A model generated the notes under the pieces. It searched no databases. It was not told where the DNA came from and saw only the letters and a program-made list of their open reading frames with translations. Source: Bacteroidales bacterium UBA3724 (GTDB lineage Bacteria; Bacteroidota; Bacteroidia; Bacteroidales; P3). From it: a DNA stretch of 26,837 bases. Shown one piece after another: positions 8,401 to 16,103 of the stretch. The stretch spans positions 329-27,165 of the forward strand of contig DFHL01000059.1 in the NCBI GenBank assembly GCA_002371315.1, read 5' to 3'. The position numbers were made by a program, and so were the translations under genes. Position 1 is the stretch's first letter. Each line of letters starts with the position of its first letter.

Positions 8401-8848
8401 GGGCGTCGTCGTCCGAAACAAAATGAACAGTAACCGTATTGCCCGAGCTATAAAAGACACCGCCCGTCCCCATAGGGAAAGCGCAGATTTCCGAGCCCAC
8501 CGTCCCGTTTCCGTTGCAAACACGCAGCCTCGCATTGCCCACCGGATGCGTCAAGAAGCTGCTCACCTCCACACGGTAATGCCCGCCAGGATTGACAGTA
8601 TGGAAAGTGTATGTCGCGTTGCAGGAAGATGAGTACGGCGCAGAAGGGCCACCGTCATCATAGACCTCGGCATAACTCATTGTCGTATCACCGTGACCCG
8701 ACACTGGCATCAGTATGGTTTGCGAATTAAGATTCGACGAGGCAAACGATAACAAAACGACAAAAACAAACGCAAGCGACACGCTTTGACTTTTGCAGAC
8801 AGCCAAAGTGCGTGGCATCTTGAGTTTGTTTTCATCCAACGGCTTCAT
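5477..8848 (-). CDS. Large secreted protein with type IX secretion type B sorting domain
   Basis: The product is 1,123 residues. A hydrophobic signal segment lies at about 23-40 (SLAFVFVVLLSFA), ending near NSQ. Residues about 48-160 look like a CUB-type domain (GGPSAPYSSSCNATYTF), followed by two or three fibronectin-III-like domains (about 165-445), a jelly-roll-like region (about 450-650) and Ig/PKD-like parts. Three repeats ending in GCDSL/GCDSI lie between about 920 and 1035. The C-terminus has PNVVTPNGDGYNDYL, YVYDRWGRLIY and PDGTYYYVFF, the CHU_C / gliding-motility-associated sorting domain (TIGR04131) that directs export by the type IX system. It is probably cell-surface or released; no enzymatic motif was seen. 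It begins 6 bp after mgtC, so the two are probably co-transcribed. An alternative start is Met11 (8818). Confidence 0.92.
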   Translation of the reverse strand: MKPLDENKLKMPRTLAVCKSQSVSLAFVFVVLLSFASSNLNSQTILMPVSGHGDTTMSYAEVYDDGGPSAPYSSSCNATYTFHTVNPGGHYRVEVSSFLTHPVGNARLRVCNGNGTVGSEICAFPMGTGGVFYSSGNTVTVHFVSDDDAPTDGFEVILCEYDNDVARDVATEFVDSTTVHISWSGTYLNTVWYIDWAIVCTDEELNSFLLNSGIYTTDTLDVEEMWVYDVPVGCRVAYRIYVDSMGACSPTTVGYSNIYERPFECPCLKPQSFAVQELADTIVLTWVSDTIPEYWHVWDMGHFFDTVVSGDVGELRIPYDYPCYGKTVYVSSVCQYVCNVLQIQLPYGGCRESVGGIRCDSVTGESLVLHWNEAQDSSTVYVVSMRGAGQSAEYDVVLDTLGFGTTSYRVDGLSPLTGYRFTVCPLCSGSIPACYPSTIMVVTNIDNCIDYVNTGGLATTHFAYGSYGLPSLHGGLAPGRHTVISDTTQRDPNTDGMLRCVPVGELASFRLGNDDIGAQGETVTYDYYVDSLDKDMLVLNYAVVMQNPNHNSSNQPHFTLELLDQYGNLIDSTCCYADFYAAGDMGWNVVARTNVIWKDWTTVGLDIASYHGQTVRIRLTTKDCADGGHFGYAYFTIHCDSKRIALINLCEGNDSVRLHVPLGFEYRWMRDGDTTVISTENEIKVPADSTLYHCYATFIGKPECSFAVSSRAVLPVPKAMFDYEIDTCGRQLVLYNRSRVDIDSSFLPFVRQTVVGIEWTVNGTRYVGDTVAIDIAGNGAYYVTLHCRLSDSYCADSVSRVINQNVFHSHSIVGDTSACFGDTVTLVARVSPVDETLLHWSNAATDSVLTVVLSGDTSFYVVADYKSCTDTVFHNIAVHYADADTFAVVTCPRWCDTLGFFADSTGVYDLSLVNRYGCDSLVNVDVTVFPAFYDTVVAATCDMSFSNSEFSVDSTGFYTHSYVTVDGCDSIYCLDFKRYKLFADIIEAEILYGEVYSDDNFRCDASGHYWRQYTDVHGCDSIYALDLNVVVLRFPNVVTPNGDGYNDYLGIVGLLESTILDTPRLYVYDRWGRLIYGCDNIKSESDFWDPNKTKTPDGTYYYVFFTATATRQIEHKGVVEVIR

Positions 8849-8854
8849 AATCGG

Positions 8855-9358
8855 TTATGTACGTTGTTGTTTCTCGTCAGAATCGGCTTTTTCATACGGG
8901 TCGGCAATCGGGTTGTCCTTCTCGTGTCTCTCTAAATAATGCTCCACCAGCTTGAGTATCCAGTTGATAAACAATATCACAGCAACAGCAATGATAGCCT
9001 CACGCCACAAGCCATAGCCGCACATCGACCCAACCGCAGCCGAACACCACAGGGTAGCTGCCGAATTGAGACCGTGGATGGTAAAGCCATCGCGCAATAT
9101 CACACCGGCACCAAGAAAACCCACACCGGTAACGATCTGCGCCAGCACACGCAAGTTATCATTGTTGACAGGGCCTCCTGCGGCTGCGGCATTGGCAATT
9201 ACGGTTTCCGAAATCAGGATAAAGATGCAGGCGCCAACGGCCACCAGCGAATTGGTGGTAAGGCCCGCACTGCGCTGACGCAGCTGACGCTCAAGGCCGA
9301 TAAGCACTCCACAGACAAGGGCGATAACAAGTCGCGATGCAAAAATATAAATACTCAT
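8855..9358 (-). CDS. MgtC/SapB-family membrane protein
   Basis: The product is 167 residues with an N-terminal membrane domain of four to five helices. RLVIALVCGVLIGLERQ followed by SAGLTTNSLVAVGA is the MgtC signature (PF02308), then VTGVGFLGAGVI and LNSAATLWCSAAVG. The charged C-terminal tail (about 140-167) is cytoplasmic. Salmonella MgtC supports survival at low Mg2+ and in macrophages by inhibiting the F-type ATPase, but many family members are general membrane proteins of unknown role, so no Mg2+ function is claimed here. The downstream secreted-protein gene starts 6 bp after its stop. Confidence 0.9.
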   Translation of the reverse strand: MSIYIFASRLVIALVCGVLIGLERQLRQRSAGLTTNSLVAVGACIFILISETVIANAAAAGGPVNNDNLRVLAQIVTGVGFLGAGVILRDGFTIHGLNSAATLWCSAAVGSMCGYGLWREAIIAVAVILFINWILKLVEHYLERHEKDNPIADPYEKADSDEKQQRT

Positions 9359-9420
9359 TTGATTGGTTTAAGGTTTTATGTTGATTACGATAAGTTATAA
9401 TTCAAAATCAGATGACATTT

Positions 9421-9570
9421 TCAGTTTGCCATAACGCGGCTAAACATAAACAGTTCCAAGCGTTTACCAGTATCGTGCAGAGAATAGTTATCCTTGCATT
9501 CTTTACCCTGGATACCAGCCCTGGTTATATGTTTTCTACCCTTTGGGGTACGTGTTTTTACACTGTTCAT
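9421..9570 (-). CDS. Possible small basic protein (49 codons)
   Basis: An ATG at 9570 opens 49 codons ending with TGA at 9421. The peptide starts MNSVKTRTPKGRKHITRAG and is basic, with about a dozen Lys/Arg and one Cys; it has no signal or membrane segment. I do not recognise it. It lies 62 bp upstream of mgtC on the same strand, which would fit a leader gene of that operon. No clear ribosome-binding site or promoter was found, though an A-rich stretch (CAAAAACA) precedes the ATG. It may equally be chance. Confidence 0.35.
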   Translation of the reverse strand: MNSVKTRTPKGRKHITRAGIQGKECKDNYSLHDTGKRLELFMFSRVMAN

Positions 9571-10038
9571 TGTTTTTGACGATTACTAACCGCTATATAA
9601 GTGCAACAAGGGCGCAAAAAAGTTTTAAATTTATTGTTAAAAAAAGTTAATCTTGCATTTAAGTACTGATTATGTGGATAAAAATTTCATTGGATAAATT
9701 CAAAACAGTTTCTAAGTGGTTGCCTTTATAAAATTTGCCTGCCGATAGGGCCAACGGCGTAGTTTTCAAGCACATTGCACAGCATTGGCATCAGCATTCA
9801 AGAGTACAAAGTTAAGAATAAATATCCAATTCTCGCTCCTGTGGCCCATTTTTTTTGCAATGTCACTCCCAAGGGCTCTATTTAACTTAAATTTAACAGA
9901 AATTTCGGAAAATTTTTTAACAAATACAATTTACTTATTTACAATAGCTTACAAAACACTGCTTTTGGTAAGAGTCTCCTAATGCTCCGAATTTTGCCTT
10001 TGTAATACACTAACCTAAAACCAATTAAACTCCACTGG

Positions 10039-10093
10039 CGAAGGCTTTGGCAAGGCTTTGATTAGGCTTTGAGTGAACTTTGGTAGGGCTTTG
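10039..10093 (+). repeat. 11-nt degenerate tandem array (NNNNGGCTTTG)
   Basis: Five units of exactly 11 nt: cgaaggctttg, gcaaggctttg, attaggctttg, agtgaactttg, gtagggctttg. The CTTTG core recurs once per helical turn while the first four bases vary. Confidence 0.82.
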
Positions 10094-10148
10094 GTATATG
10101 GAAAACAGTGCGATAGGTCAGGGCAAAGGATACCACTTGAGGGGTCGG

Positions 10149-10169
10149 AAATGTTAAATTTTAACATTT
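10149..10169. promoter_or_regulatory. Perfect 10-bp inverted repeat, possible operator
   Basis: AAATGTTAAA and TTTAACATTT are perfect inverted arms around a single T. The symmetry and size fit a dimeric-regulator binding site, but no regulator or target gene can be assigned; the nearest gene on either side is over 140 bp away. Confidence 0.35.
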
Positions 10170-10312
10170 ACCCGAAGCCCTGCTCGCAGACGAACGAGAC
10201 CTTGTGAATCTTGCAGATTATTTAGCCGGCGGCGAAAAATGCAGACAAAGTATTCATTTTACTTTGTTGTTTTTTCGTCACTTATTGACATTCCAGAGTT
10301 GCAAACCGAGCA

Positions 10313-12148
10313 CTAAAGTTTCAGTTTTGATATGTACTGATCCAAGTGGGCACGATGAAGTGACTGGCGGATTTGCGGCTGAGCCTCACGCTTGTAGAAG
10401 AAAAACATCTGTCGCTGCTGCTGCTTTTCGTTGGGGTGGCGCGCCACATAGACGGGTTCCATCGTGGCAGGGTTGATGCCAGTATAGTACATCTCTGTCG
10501 AAAGCGTCATCGGAGTGGGCGTGAAGTCCTGAATCTGCTCCAGACGGTAGCCCATCCGCTGCATCTGCACGGCCAAATCAGCCATATCCTGCAGGCGACA
10601 GCCCGGGTGCGAGCTGATGAAATAGGGTATCAGCTGGTAGCGCAGCCCTGCCCGTCGGCAGATTTCGTCAAACTTCTGCTTGGTTTTCTCGAAAAGAGAG
10701 AACGACGGTTTGCGCATCTGTTTCAGCACGTTATCGCTGGTATGCTCGGGGGCCACTTTGAGGCGGCCGCTGACATTGTGCAGAACGACGTGTTTGAAAT
10801 ATTCCCAGCCGTGATTGTCGTTTGTGAAGAGGTCGCAACGAATGCCGCTGCCGATGTAGACGTGCTTGATACGAGGCATAGCAGCGACCTTGTCGTAAAG
10901 GTCCATCAGCGGCTGGTGGTCGCCCTGCAGGTTGCGGCACATCGTAGGATGGATGCAGCTGTAGCGGCTGCACTTGCGGCATAATTTCTTGTCTTTACCG
11001 CTCATTCGCCACATATTGGCCGACGGGCCACCAAGGTCGGTGATGACCCCATTGAAGTCCTCGCTTTGCGATAGCAGACTGATTTCGTTGAGTATAGAGT
11101 GTTCGCTGCGACTGGCTATCTGCTTGCCCTGGTGGGCACTGATGGTACAGAACGAGCAACCGCCAAAGCAGCCGCGGTGCAGATTGATGGAGTTCTTTAT
11201 CATTTCGAAGGCCGGAATGGGACCACGTTTCTTGTACTTGGGATGCGGCAGTCGCATATAGGGCAGGTCGAAGCTGGCGTCTATTTCCTCGGTGGTCATC
11301 GGCGGCTCGGGGGGATTGACCACAACATATTGGTTGCCGTGTTTCTGCACAAGCACAGCACTTTCTATCTTATTGCTTTCGAGTTCGATGATGTGGTAGT
11401 TCTCCGCCTCGGCACGTTTGCTTTTCTGGCATTCCTCAAAGCTGTGAAGATCTATACGATTCCAATGGTCGCTCTCTGCTTTCCGCTCTCCGTTCTCACA
11501 TCTTATGTCTCCGTTTCCCGTTCTATACGCCACTTGCGGCAGCGACCGCACCGCTTCGCTCAGTTCCCCGTTCTCCGTTCTCAGTTCTCCGTTCTCAATG
11601 ATTTTGGCGATTTTAAGCGTCGTCTTCTCCCCCATTCCGTAGTTGAGCAGGTCCGCCGGCGTGTCGATGAGGATGCTGGGGAACAGCTTGTCGTCCCAGT
11701 AGTCGTAGTGCGCCAGCCGCCGCATCGAGGCCTCGATGCCGGCGATTACCACCGGCACATCGGGATATATCTGCTTCAGTATCCGCGTGTACACGTACGT
11801 CGCCCTGTCGGGCCGGAATCCGAATTGTCCGCCTGGCGTATAGGCGTCGTCGTGGCGCAGACGCCGCGCCGCCGTGTAGTGGTTCACCATACTGTCCATT
11901 GCCCCGCTCGTTACACCGAAGAACAGCCTCGGGGCCCCAAACTTCCTGAAGTCCCTGAGGTCATCCCTCCAGTTCGGCTGCGGGATGATCGCCACGCGGT
12001 ACCCCGCCGCCTCTAATGTCCGCCCAATCACCGCCGTCCCAAACGACGGATGATCCACATAAGCGTCCCCCGTGACCAGCACCACATCCACCTGCTCCCA
12101 CCCCAACCTCTTCACCTCCTCCAACGTAATCGGCAGAAAATGTCCCAT
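10313..12148 (-). CDS. ygiQ: YgiQ-family radical SAM protein
   Basis: The product is 611 residues. The N-terminal domain (1-180) has the family motifs LVTGDAYVDHPSFG and the TPGGQFGFRPDRA region. The radical SAM cluster motif is RGCFGGCSFC (C327, C331, C334), followed by HQGKQIASRS, SDLGGPSANM-type sequence (DLGGPSANMW) and the C-terminal QDFTPTPMTLSTEMYYTG, all standard for YgiQ (UPF0313). Its reaction is unknown. Residues about 184-226 contain two blocks (ENGELRTENGE and NGDIRCENGERKAES) encoded by 7-nt tandem arrays and absent from what I expect of the family; the conserved SLPQVAYRT lies between them. The gene starts 38 bp after the nucleoid-associated protein gene, so it could receive read-through from that operon. 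Confidence 0.93.
   Translation of the reverse strand: MGHFLPITLEEVKRLGWEQVDVVLVTGDAYVDHPSFGTAVIGRTLEAAGYRVAIIPQPNWRDDLRDFRKFGAPRLFFGVTSGAMDSMVNHYTAARRLRHDDAYTPGGQFGFRPDRATYVYTRILKQIYPDVPVVIAGIEASMRRLAHYDYWDDKLFPSILIDTPADLLNYGMGEKTTLKIAKIIENGELRTENGELSEAVRSLPQVAYRTGNGDIRCENGERKAESDHWNRIDLHSFEECQKSKRAEAENYHIIELESNKIESAVLVQKHGNQYVVVNPPEPPMTTEEIDASFDLPYMRLPHPKYKKRGPIPAFEMIKNSINLHRGCFGGCSFCTISAHQGKQIASRSEHSILNEISLLSQSEDFNGVITDLGGPSANMWRMSGKDKKLCRKCSRYSCIHPTMCRNLQGDHQPLMDLYDKVAAMPRIKHVYIGSGIRCDLFTNDNHGWEYFKHVVLHNVSGRLKVAPEHTSDNVLKQMRKPSFSLFEKTKQKFDEICRRAGLRYQLIPYFISSHPGCRLQDMADLAVQMQRMGYRLEQIQDFTPTPMTLSTEMYYTGINPATMEPVYVARHPNEKQQQRQMFFFYKREAQPQIRQSLHRAHLDQYISKLKL
11471..11526 (-). repeat. Heptanucleotide array inside ygiQ, eight units
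   Basis: Read on the + strand, eight 7-nt units follow each other: gctctct, gctttcc, gctctcc, gttctca, catctta, tgtctcc, gtttccc, gttctat. They encode residues about 208-226 of YgiQ, including NGDIRCENGERK. Confidence 0.78.
11563..11597 (-). repeat. Heptanucleotide array inside ygiQ, five units
   Basis: On the + strand: gttcccc, gttctcc, gttctca, gttctcc, gttctca. It encodes the 7-residue repeat ENGELRT/ENGELSE at residues about 185-196. It is separated by 36 nt of apparently native ygiQ sequence from the eight-unit array. Confidence 0.85.
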
Positions 12149-12186
12149 GATTTTTCAGTTACTCATAGAATTCACATCAGCATGGT

Positions 12187-13203
12187 CTACTCTTCTGTGC
12201 TGTAGTACACCTTGTAATAATTGCCGCGTTCGTCTTCGCCTTGTTCAATGTGGTCGCGGTTACCATCGATGATGATCTGGATTTTCTTGTCAAGGCGAAT
12301 GATACGCTTATAGCTGCGTTGCTGCTTTTTGAAGGCGTGCTGCGAGATGGTGAAACTGTCGTCGATCTCCGTTGCGTGCTCTTCTTCATAGCTCTTCTTG
12401 TAGCTTTTGAAACTTTCTATCACCTCCGGCTGCTCAATCACCTCGTTGGCAAATTCTTCCATATCGAAAGAGTCTTTTTCCTTGAAGAACTGCAGTGAGC
12501 GGTTCAGCAGGTCTATCTGATCAGCCTTGGGCACCTCGAATTCCTTGGGCAGTTCTTTGGTGATGAACTGCTTGGCCATAGCCATAACGTTCTCGGTGTT
12601 GGCATACTCGTCCTTTCTCTGACGCACATGCAGAAAGTCGTCAATCCAATACTGCGCATCCACGCCCCGATTGGTGTTATCCACCACTGCAACCACATAG
12701 CCGTTTTCACGGTCTTTATTGAAGATAAGGCAGCCTTTATCGAGTTTCTTGATATTGATTCCCTGCTCACTTTCGAGGTTAAAATTGTTCCTCTCTCGCA
12801 TTACCTTTAAGAAAGTGTCCTTGTTCTCCGACTTGAACAGTCCTACGGCATCCACCGTCTCGCCATCCAAAAGACAGTCTTTGAAATACACTGTATAGAA
12901 TTCGCCCCCTTTAATCTTAGGATGCGTGCTCTGCTCATAGAGGTGCTTCGCAAGATTCACCGACTGATCATACAGGACCTCAGGATTGTCAAAAATCCGT
13001 GTCGACGCACCATATACCACGTTGTACTCGATACCACTGTCATGGTAGAGTTGGTAGTATTCTCCTATAGGAAATGACGATAATAGCCAACTCTCTATAA
13101 TTGCATTTAATCTGTCGTCTACACGAATTGGTTCTTTTGACAAAGTAATCCCCTCGTTGCCAGACTTGTTGCCAACAATATGGATTATATAATTGGTTAT
13201 CAT
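12187..13203 (-). CDS. 37-kDa nucleoid-associated protein (NdpA/YejK family)
   Basis: The product is 338 residues, close to the usual length of the NA37 family (PF04245). Family features are the N-terminal IIHIVGNKS start, a central KGGEFYTVYF, LFKSENKDTFL and YWIDDFLHV region, and a charged C-terminal third. E. coli YejK is a nucleoid-associated protein, and family members are often found beside mobile or defence genes. It starts 11 bp after the membrane protein gene and is the last gene of the five-gene operon. DNA binding is inferred from the family. It could serve the system by recognising or coating DNA, but nothing in the sequence proves this. Confidence 0.85.
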   Translation of the reverse strand: MITNYIIHIVGNKSGNEGITLSKEPIRVDDRLNAIIESWLLSSFPIGEYYQLYHDSGIEYNVVYGASTRIFDNPEVLYDQSVNLAKHLYEQSTHPKIKGGEFYTVYFKDCLLDGETVDAVGLFKSENKDTFLKVMRERNNFNLESEQGINIKKLDKGCLIFNKDRENGYVVAVVDNTNRGVDAQYWIDDFLHVRQRKDEYANTENVMAMAKQFITKELPKEFEVPKADQIDLLNRSLQFFKEKDSFDMEEFANEVIEQPEVIESFKSYKKSYEEEHATEIDDSFTISQHAFKKQQRSYKRIIRLDKKIQIIIDGNRDHIEQGEDERGNYYKVYYSTEE

Positions 13204-13214
13204 TCAAGTATGTT

Positions 13215-13703
13215 TTATTTGTGTTTTCTAGTTAGAATAAAATACATATCCAAAACGCATCGAAGTATTAGCACCACTACATAGGTAATACATGCTGTAT
13301 CCATCGCAATGAAAATCCGGGATGTATCAATAAATAGTGGTGCCAGGATGTTTGCAATCAAGAATAAACCTTGAATAATTATAATATATGCAATATCTAC
13401 AAGCAACGCTTCAAATAAAGAGATAGGTTTAGAATATAGTTTTGCATCTATCATTTCTTTTTTTGCCTCTCTAATATTATCGTTATCTATGGACAATAAT
13501 ATTGCAAAAACGGATATGCTAAAACCGATAAGAATACCTAATACATTTGTCAGACCGGCACATAAGGCAATAATGTCATCGGGAATGGAAGAACCTCTGA
13601 AGAAAAATACACACAACCCAACAAAGATTGGAGCAATTAGATTTTTAAACACTTTGCCCTTTCGCAAAACATGATATTCTATAAAAAGCAGAAAGTATTC
13701 CAT
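13215..13703 (-). CDS. Small four-helix membrane protein of unknown function
   Basis: The product is 162 residues and strongly AT-rich in its codons. Predicted membrane helices: about 21-36, 45-71 (ALCAGLTNVLGILIGFSISVF region), 97-124 and 129-157, with a charged cytoplasmic-type loop at 73-92 (DNDNIREAKKEMIDAK). No enzymatic motif and no recognised family. It starts 9 bp after the 300-residue gene and ends 11 bp before the nucleoid-associated protein gene, so all are probably translated from one mRNA. A membrane protein inside a restriction operon is unusual; pore-forming or membrane-anchoring effectors are known in two-gene defence systems such as Kiwa and Zorya, but no homology is claimed. 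Confidence 0.8.
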   Translation of the reverse strand: MEYFLLFIEYHVLRKGKVFKNLIAPIFVGLCVFFFRGSSIPDDIIALCAGLTNVLGILIGFSISVFAILLSIDNDNIREAKKEMIDAKLYSKPISLFEALLVDIAYIIIIQGLFLIANILAPLFIDTSRIFIAMDTACITYVVVLILRCVLDMYFILTRKHK

Positions 13704-13712
13704 TACGTTTAC

Positions 13713-14615
13713 CTAAAAAGCCATTGCAATTTTACGCATTTCGGATAGCAATTGTACAGAATTCACCTCTCCGGTTTCCTGATTCAAGTCAACTGTAATA
13801 TACTCTTTCCTGCTCATCATATCAGAATCTAAAATGATGTTATTACTTTCATCATTTGTTCCCTTAATCCTAATCCTTGAAACCAAAGAGTCTTTCTTGT
13901 TTATCTTATTCCATAAATCAACACCAAATTCTGTGATGCTGTCACGGGGATTCGCTTTTACAGTTAACATTATGTTCTTTCTAACAGAGAGAGTCCTCTC
14001 GGAGAAATTCAAAGCATCGCTTCCCAACAACTGTTTGTCGAAATACACCTCCGCTTGCACCGTACGATTTAAACGTTCTAATTCGGTTAGAAAATTATTC
14101 GTAGGAACATCCATTCTTGTAACTGAAAAATCCTTTTTTTGCCCTTTTTGCTCAAGATATTTTTTCGTGAACTCACTTATGTAATTTGTAAAATTCAGAT
14201 GAGTGACTCCATTGTGATTTCGTTCTAATAATAGATAGACTTCATCATCGAATCTTGTGATTTTTAGCAGGAAATGTGTGAGTTCAATGTCTCCTTCACT
14301 AAGTTCTTTTGGATTTTTACGTTCATTCCCCGTTTTCTTGTTTATTAAATTTGGGCGGAACTCATTTCGTGCACTTTTACAAACGCCCTTAAACAAAGTA
14401 ACATTTTCATCTATTGTTTCCTTGTTTATTGAGTCTATGAAACAGAACTTACCACCTTTTAACTCATAGTACCTTTTGCGCTTATCACTAATACTGCTAA
14501 TGTAGTCTATCACATCTTCAATCATATAGAAAGGTTCTTCTATATGTTCTCCTGATTTTAGCATGCATTTTACAAATGTATGAAAAGAAACCTTGACACT
14601 TTTTGATCTATTCAT
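13713..14615 (-). CDS. Uncharacterised 300-residue protein in restriction-type operon
   Basis: Soluble, Lys- and Asn-rich, with no signal or membrane segment. Residues about 60-150 include LFKGVCKSARNEFRP, then KELSEGDIELTHFLLKI and VYLLLERNHNGV, a pattern (EGD/E-x-E-x-TH ... E-x-N-x-x-G) that reminds me of DUF6731-type proteins, though this is only a recollection. The C-terminal half is beta-rich with alternating charged and hydrophobic residues. It starts 3 bp after hsdS and ends 9 bp before the membrane protein gene, so it is tied to the restriction genes by operon structure. Function unknown. Confidence 0.8.
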   Translation of the reverse strand: MNRSKSVKVSFHTFVKCMLKSGEHIEEPFYMIEDVIDYISSISDKRKRYYELKGGKFCFIDSINKETIDENVTLFKGVCKSARNEFRPNLINKKTGNERKNPKELSEGDIELTHFLLKITRFDDEVYLLLERNHNGVTHLNFTNYISEFTKKYLEQKGQKKDFSVTRMDVPTNNFLTELERLNRTVQAEVYFDKQLLGSDALNFSERTLSVRKNIMLTVKANPRDSITEFGVDLWNKINKKDSLVSRIRIKGTNDESNNIILDSDMMSRKEYITVDLNQETGEVNSVQLLSEMRKIAMAF

Positions 14616-14618
14616 AAT

Positions 14619-16103
14619 CTATTGGTTTATTATTTCATTGATGCTATTTATTGCCTCCTGCTCTTTCAAGTAGGCTTGGTAACGGAGTTCGTTTGCTTGT
14701 AACACTTTGTCGTTTATCTCTTTTTGCTTGGATTCGTTTTTGAGGAGAGGAATTTCCATATTGGCAATGTGGAATGCTTCAATATGGTCAACAACAGAGC
14801 CATAGGTTAATGACTTTAATATTAACTGACCATAATCAGAATTTAACCAACAATAAATATATCCGATTGTTTTTAAATTGTTGCTTTCTATCCGAATCAA
14901 GTCGTGCGTTCCAACCCAACCAACCCAATGTTTTGGAACTAGTACGGTTTTACCTATTGTTCCAGAACATGTCACAATTATTGTATTTTCTTTGATTTCT
15001 AATTGGTTTTTGATACGATCCTCATGCTGTTCAAATGATAGAAACTTTTTATCTAAGCTATTGGGGTCTAATTCTAGTATTTGTTTGCCATTTAAATATG
15101 GGATGCCATTATTATTGTCAACAAACACACGGGTGAATCTATTGCCTGTAAAAATTTTATCGCTTAGGATCTTGTCTTTCAAAGGTAATAAATCTTTGCA
15201 ATTCTTTTTGATAATATCCTTTACTTTTAATATTTCTGGTGCATGATACGAGCAGTCTAAGCGCAGGTCTAGTTCGCTTAATTTGGTGGTGTAGTTTCGC
15301 AGGTCAACGTCTTTGTCAAAGTATGTCGGTTTCAGTTGCTCTATAGGCGGTAGCTGGAGTTCTTCATATAGAATTTGCTCGGCTTCGTCTATTAGTTCAT
15401 TGGACTTGTCTCGAAGATCGTATGATTCAATAACTAGATTGTGAATCTTTCTCTTTATTGGGTCTGGTGCATTAGGAATGATGATGTTCTTAAGATGTTC
15501 TGGCTCTATATGCTGTACAACTGCTCCATAATTGTTGGTCTGTAACATTTGCTGACCTATTGGAGTACAGAAATAGGCATATATATAACCTACGTCATAT
15601 TCATTCTTACCAAACAATCGCAATAAATCGTGGCTAAACACTTTGTTATCCAAAGTTTTTCCAACAATACTACACTTTCCAATTGTACCTGAAACGGACA
15701 TTAAAAGCATTCCTTTTTTTACCTTTAATCCATCAATATCTACATCAGTATTTTCAGAAATGTATTTTGTGGGTTTCGGATATATTTCCGTTATTGAAGA
15801 TGGTTGAAAGAACGGAATTCCTTCACCCTTCTCAACATAAATACGCTTAAATCGACTCTTTACGAAAGCATCTTTTACCAGGCCATCTTCGCCCCACAAA
15901 TGGACAAAACCGTATTTGCAATGCTCTACCTTGTACTTGGCAACTTTGGCTTCGAGATTGAAGGCACTGGCCTCTAAGCGAGTGTTGTTACTGTACACTT
16001 CCGAGAGCGCCACCGAGGTATATTTCAACGGATCCGGTGCAAGGGGATCGATTATCTCAACCTTTTCTGGTTGCAGCTTGCGGGCAAGATTACCTGTTAC
16101 CAT
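14619..16103 (-). CDS. hsdS: Type I-like DNA specificity subunit HsdS
   Basis: The product is 494 residues with two target-recognition domains, each carrying the signature SGTIGK (VSGTIGKCSIV and CSGTIGKTVLV) and a Y-G-x-V-V-x-H-I-E segment (NYGAVVQHIE, TYGSVVDHIE), joined by helical spacers. It therefore recognises a bipartite DNA sequence and guides the methylase-nuclease. The start at 16103 is chosen over the upstream ATG at 16127 because AGGAGG lies 7 nt before it. The start overlaps the end of the methylase gene as ATGGTAA, implying translational coupling. Confidence 0.9.
   Translation of the reverse strand: MVTGNLARKLQPEKVEIIDPLAPDPLKYTSVALSEVYSNNTRLEASAFNLEAKVAKYKVEHCKYGFVHLWGEDGLVKDAFVKSRFKRIYVEKGEGIPFFQPSSITEIYPKPTKYISENTDVDIDGLKVKKGMLLMSVSGTIGKCSIVGKTLDNKVFSHDLLRLFGKNEYDVGYIYAYFCTPIGQQMLQTNNYGAVVQHIEPEHLKNIIIPNAPDPIKRKIHNLVIESYDLRDKSNELIDEAEQILYEELQLPPIEQLKPTYFDKDVDLRNYTTKLSELDLRLDCSYHAPEILKVKDIIKKNCKDLLPLKDKILSDKIFTGNRFTRVFVDNNNGIPYLNGKQILELDPNSLDKKFLSFEQHEDRIKNQLEIKENTIIVTCSGTIGKTVLVPKHWVGWVGTHDLIRIESNNLKTIGYIYCWLNSDYGQLILKSLTYGSVVDHIEAFHIANMEIPLLKNESKQKEINDKVLQANELRYQAYLKEQEAINSINEIINQ

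Larger units (their letters stand above)
9571..10312. other. AT-rich intergenic region without a convincing gene
   Basis: About 740 bp between the small ORF/mgtC group and the 3' end of ygiQ. Plus-strand ORFs of 65 and 90 codons exist but look non-coding. Visible structure: an 11-nt tandem array (10039-10093), a perfect inverted repeat (10149-10169) and several T/A runs around 9890-9930 (TTAACTTAAATTTAACA). No tRNA or structured RNA was recognised. Since both flanking transcription units run leftward, it should hold the promoter of the mgtC group at its left side. Confidence 0.6.

Noticed and set aside
7739..8632. Arg/His-rich frames antisense to the type IX secretion substrate (also 6332-7135)
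   Set aside because: Shadows of a Val/Ser/Asp/Thr-rich gene; no family features.
9785..9982. 65-codon plus-strand ORF in the gene-free region
   Set aside because: AT-driven composition, no ribosome-binding or promoter signal, and no coherent protein pattern.
10204..10476. 90-codon plus-strand ORF overlapping the 3' end of ygiQ
   Set aside because: Its second half is antisense to the conserved YgiQ C-terminus, and the first half has no supporting signals.
13215..14615. Identification of the membrane protein and the 300-residue protein as KwaA and KwaB of Kiwa
   Set aside because: The sizes and the four-helix topology are similar, but I see no sequence motif that supports it and the gene order and partners differ.
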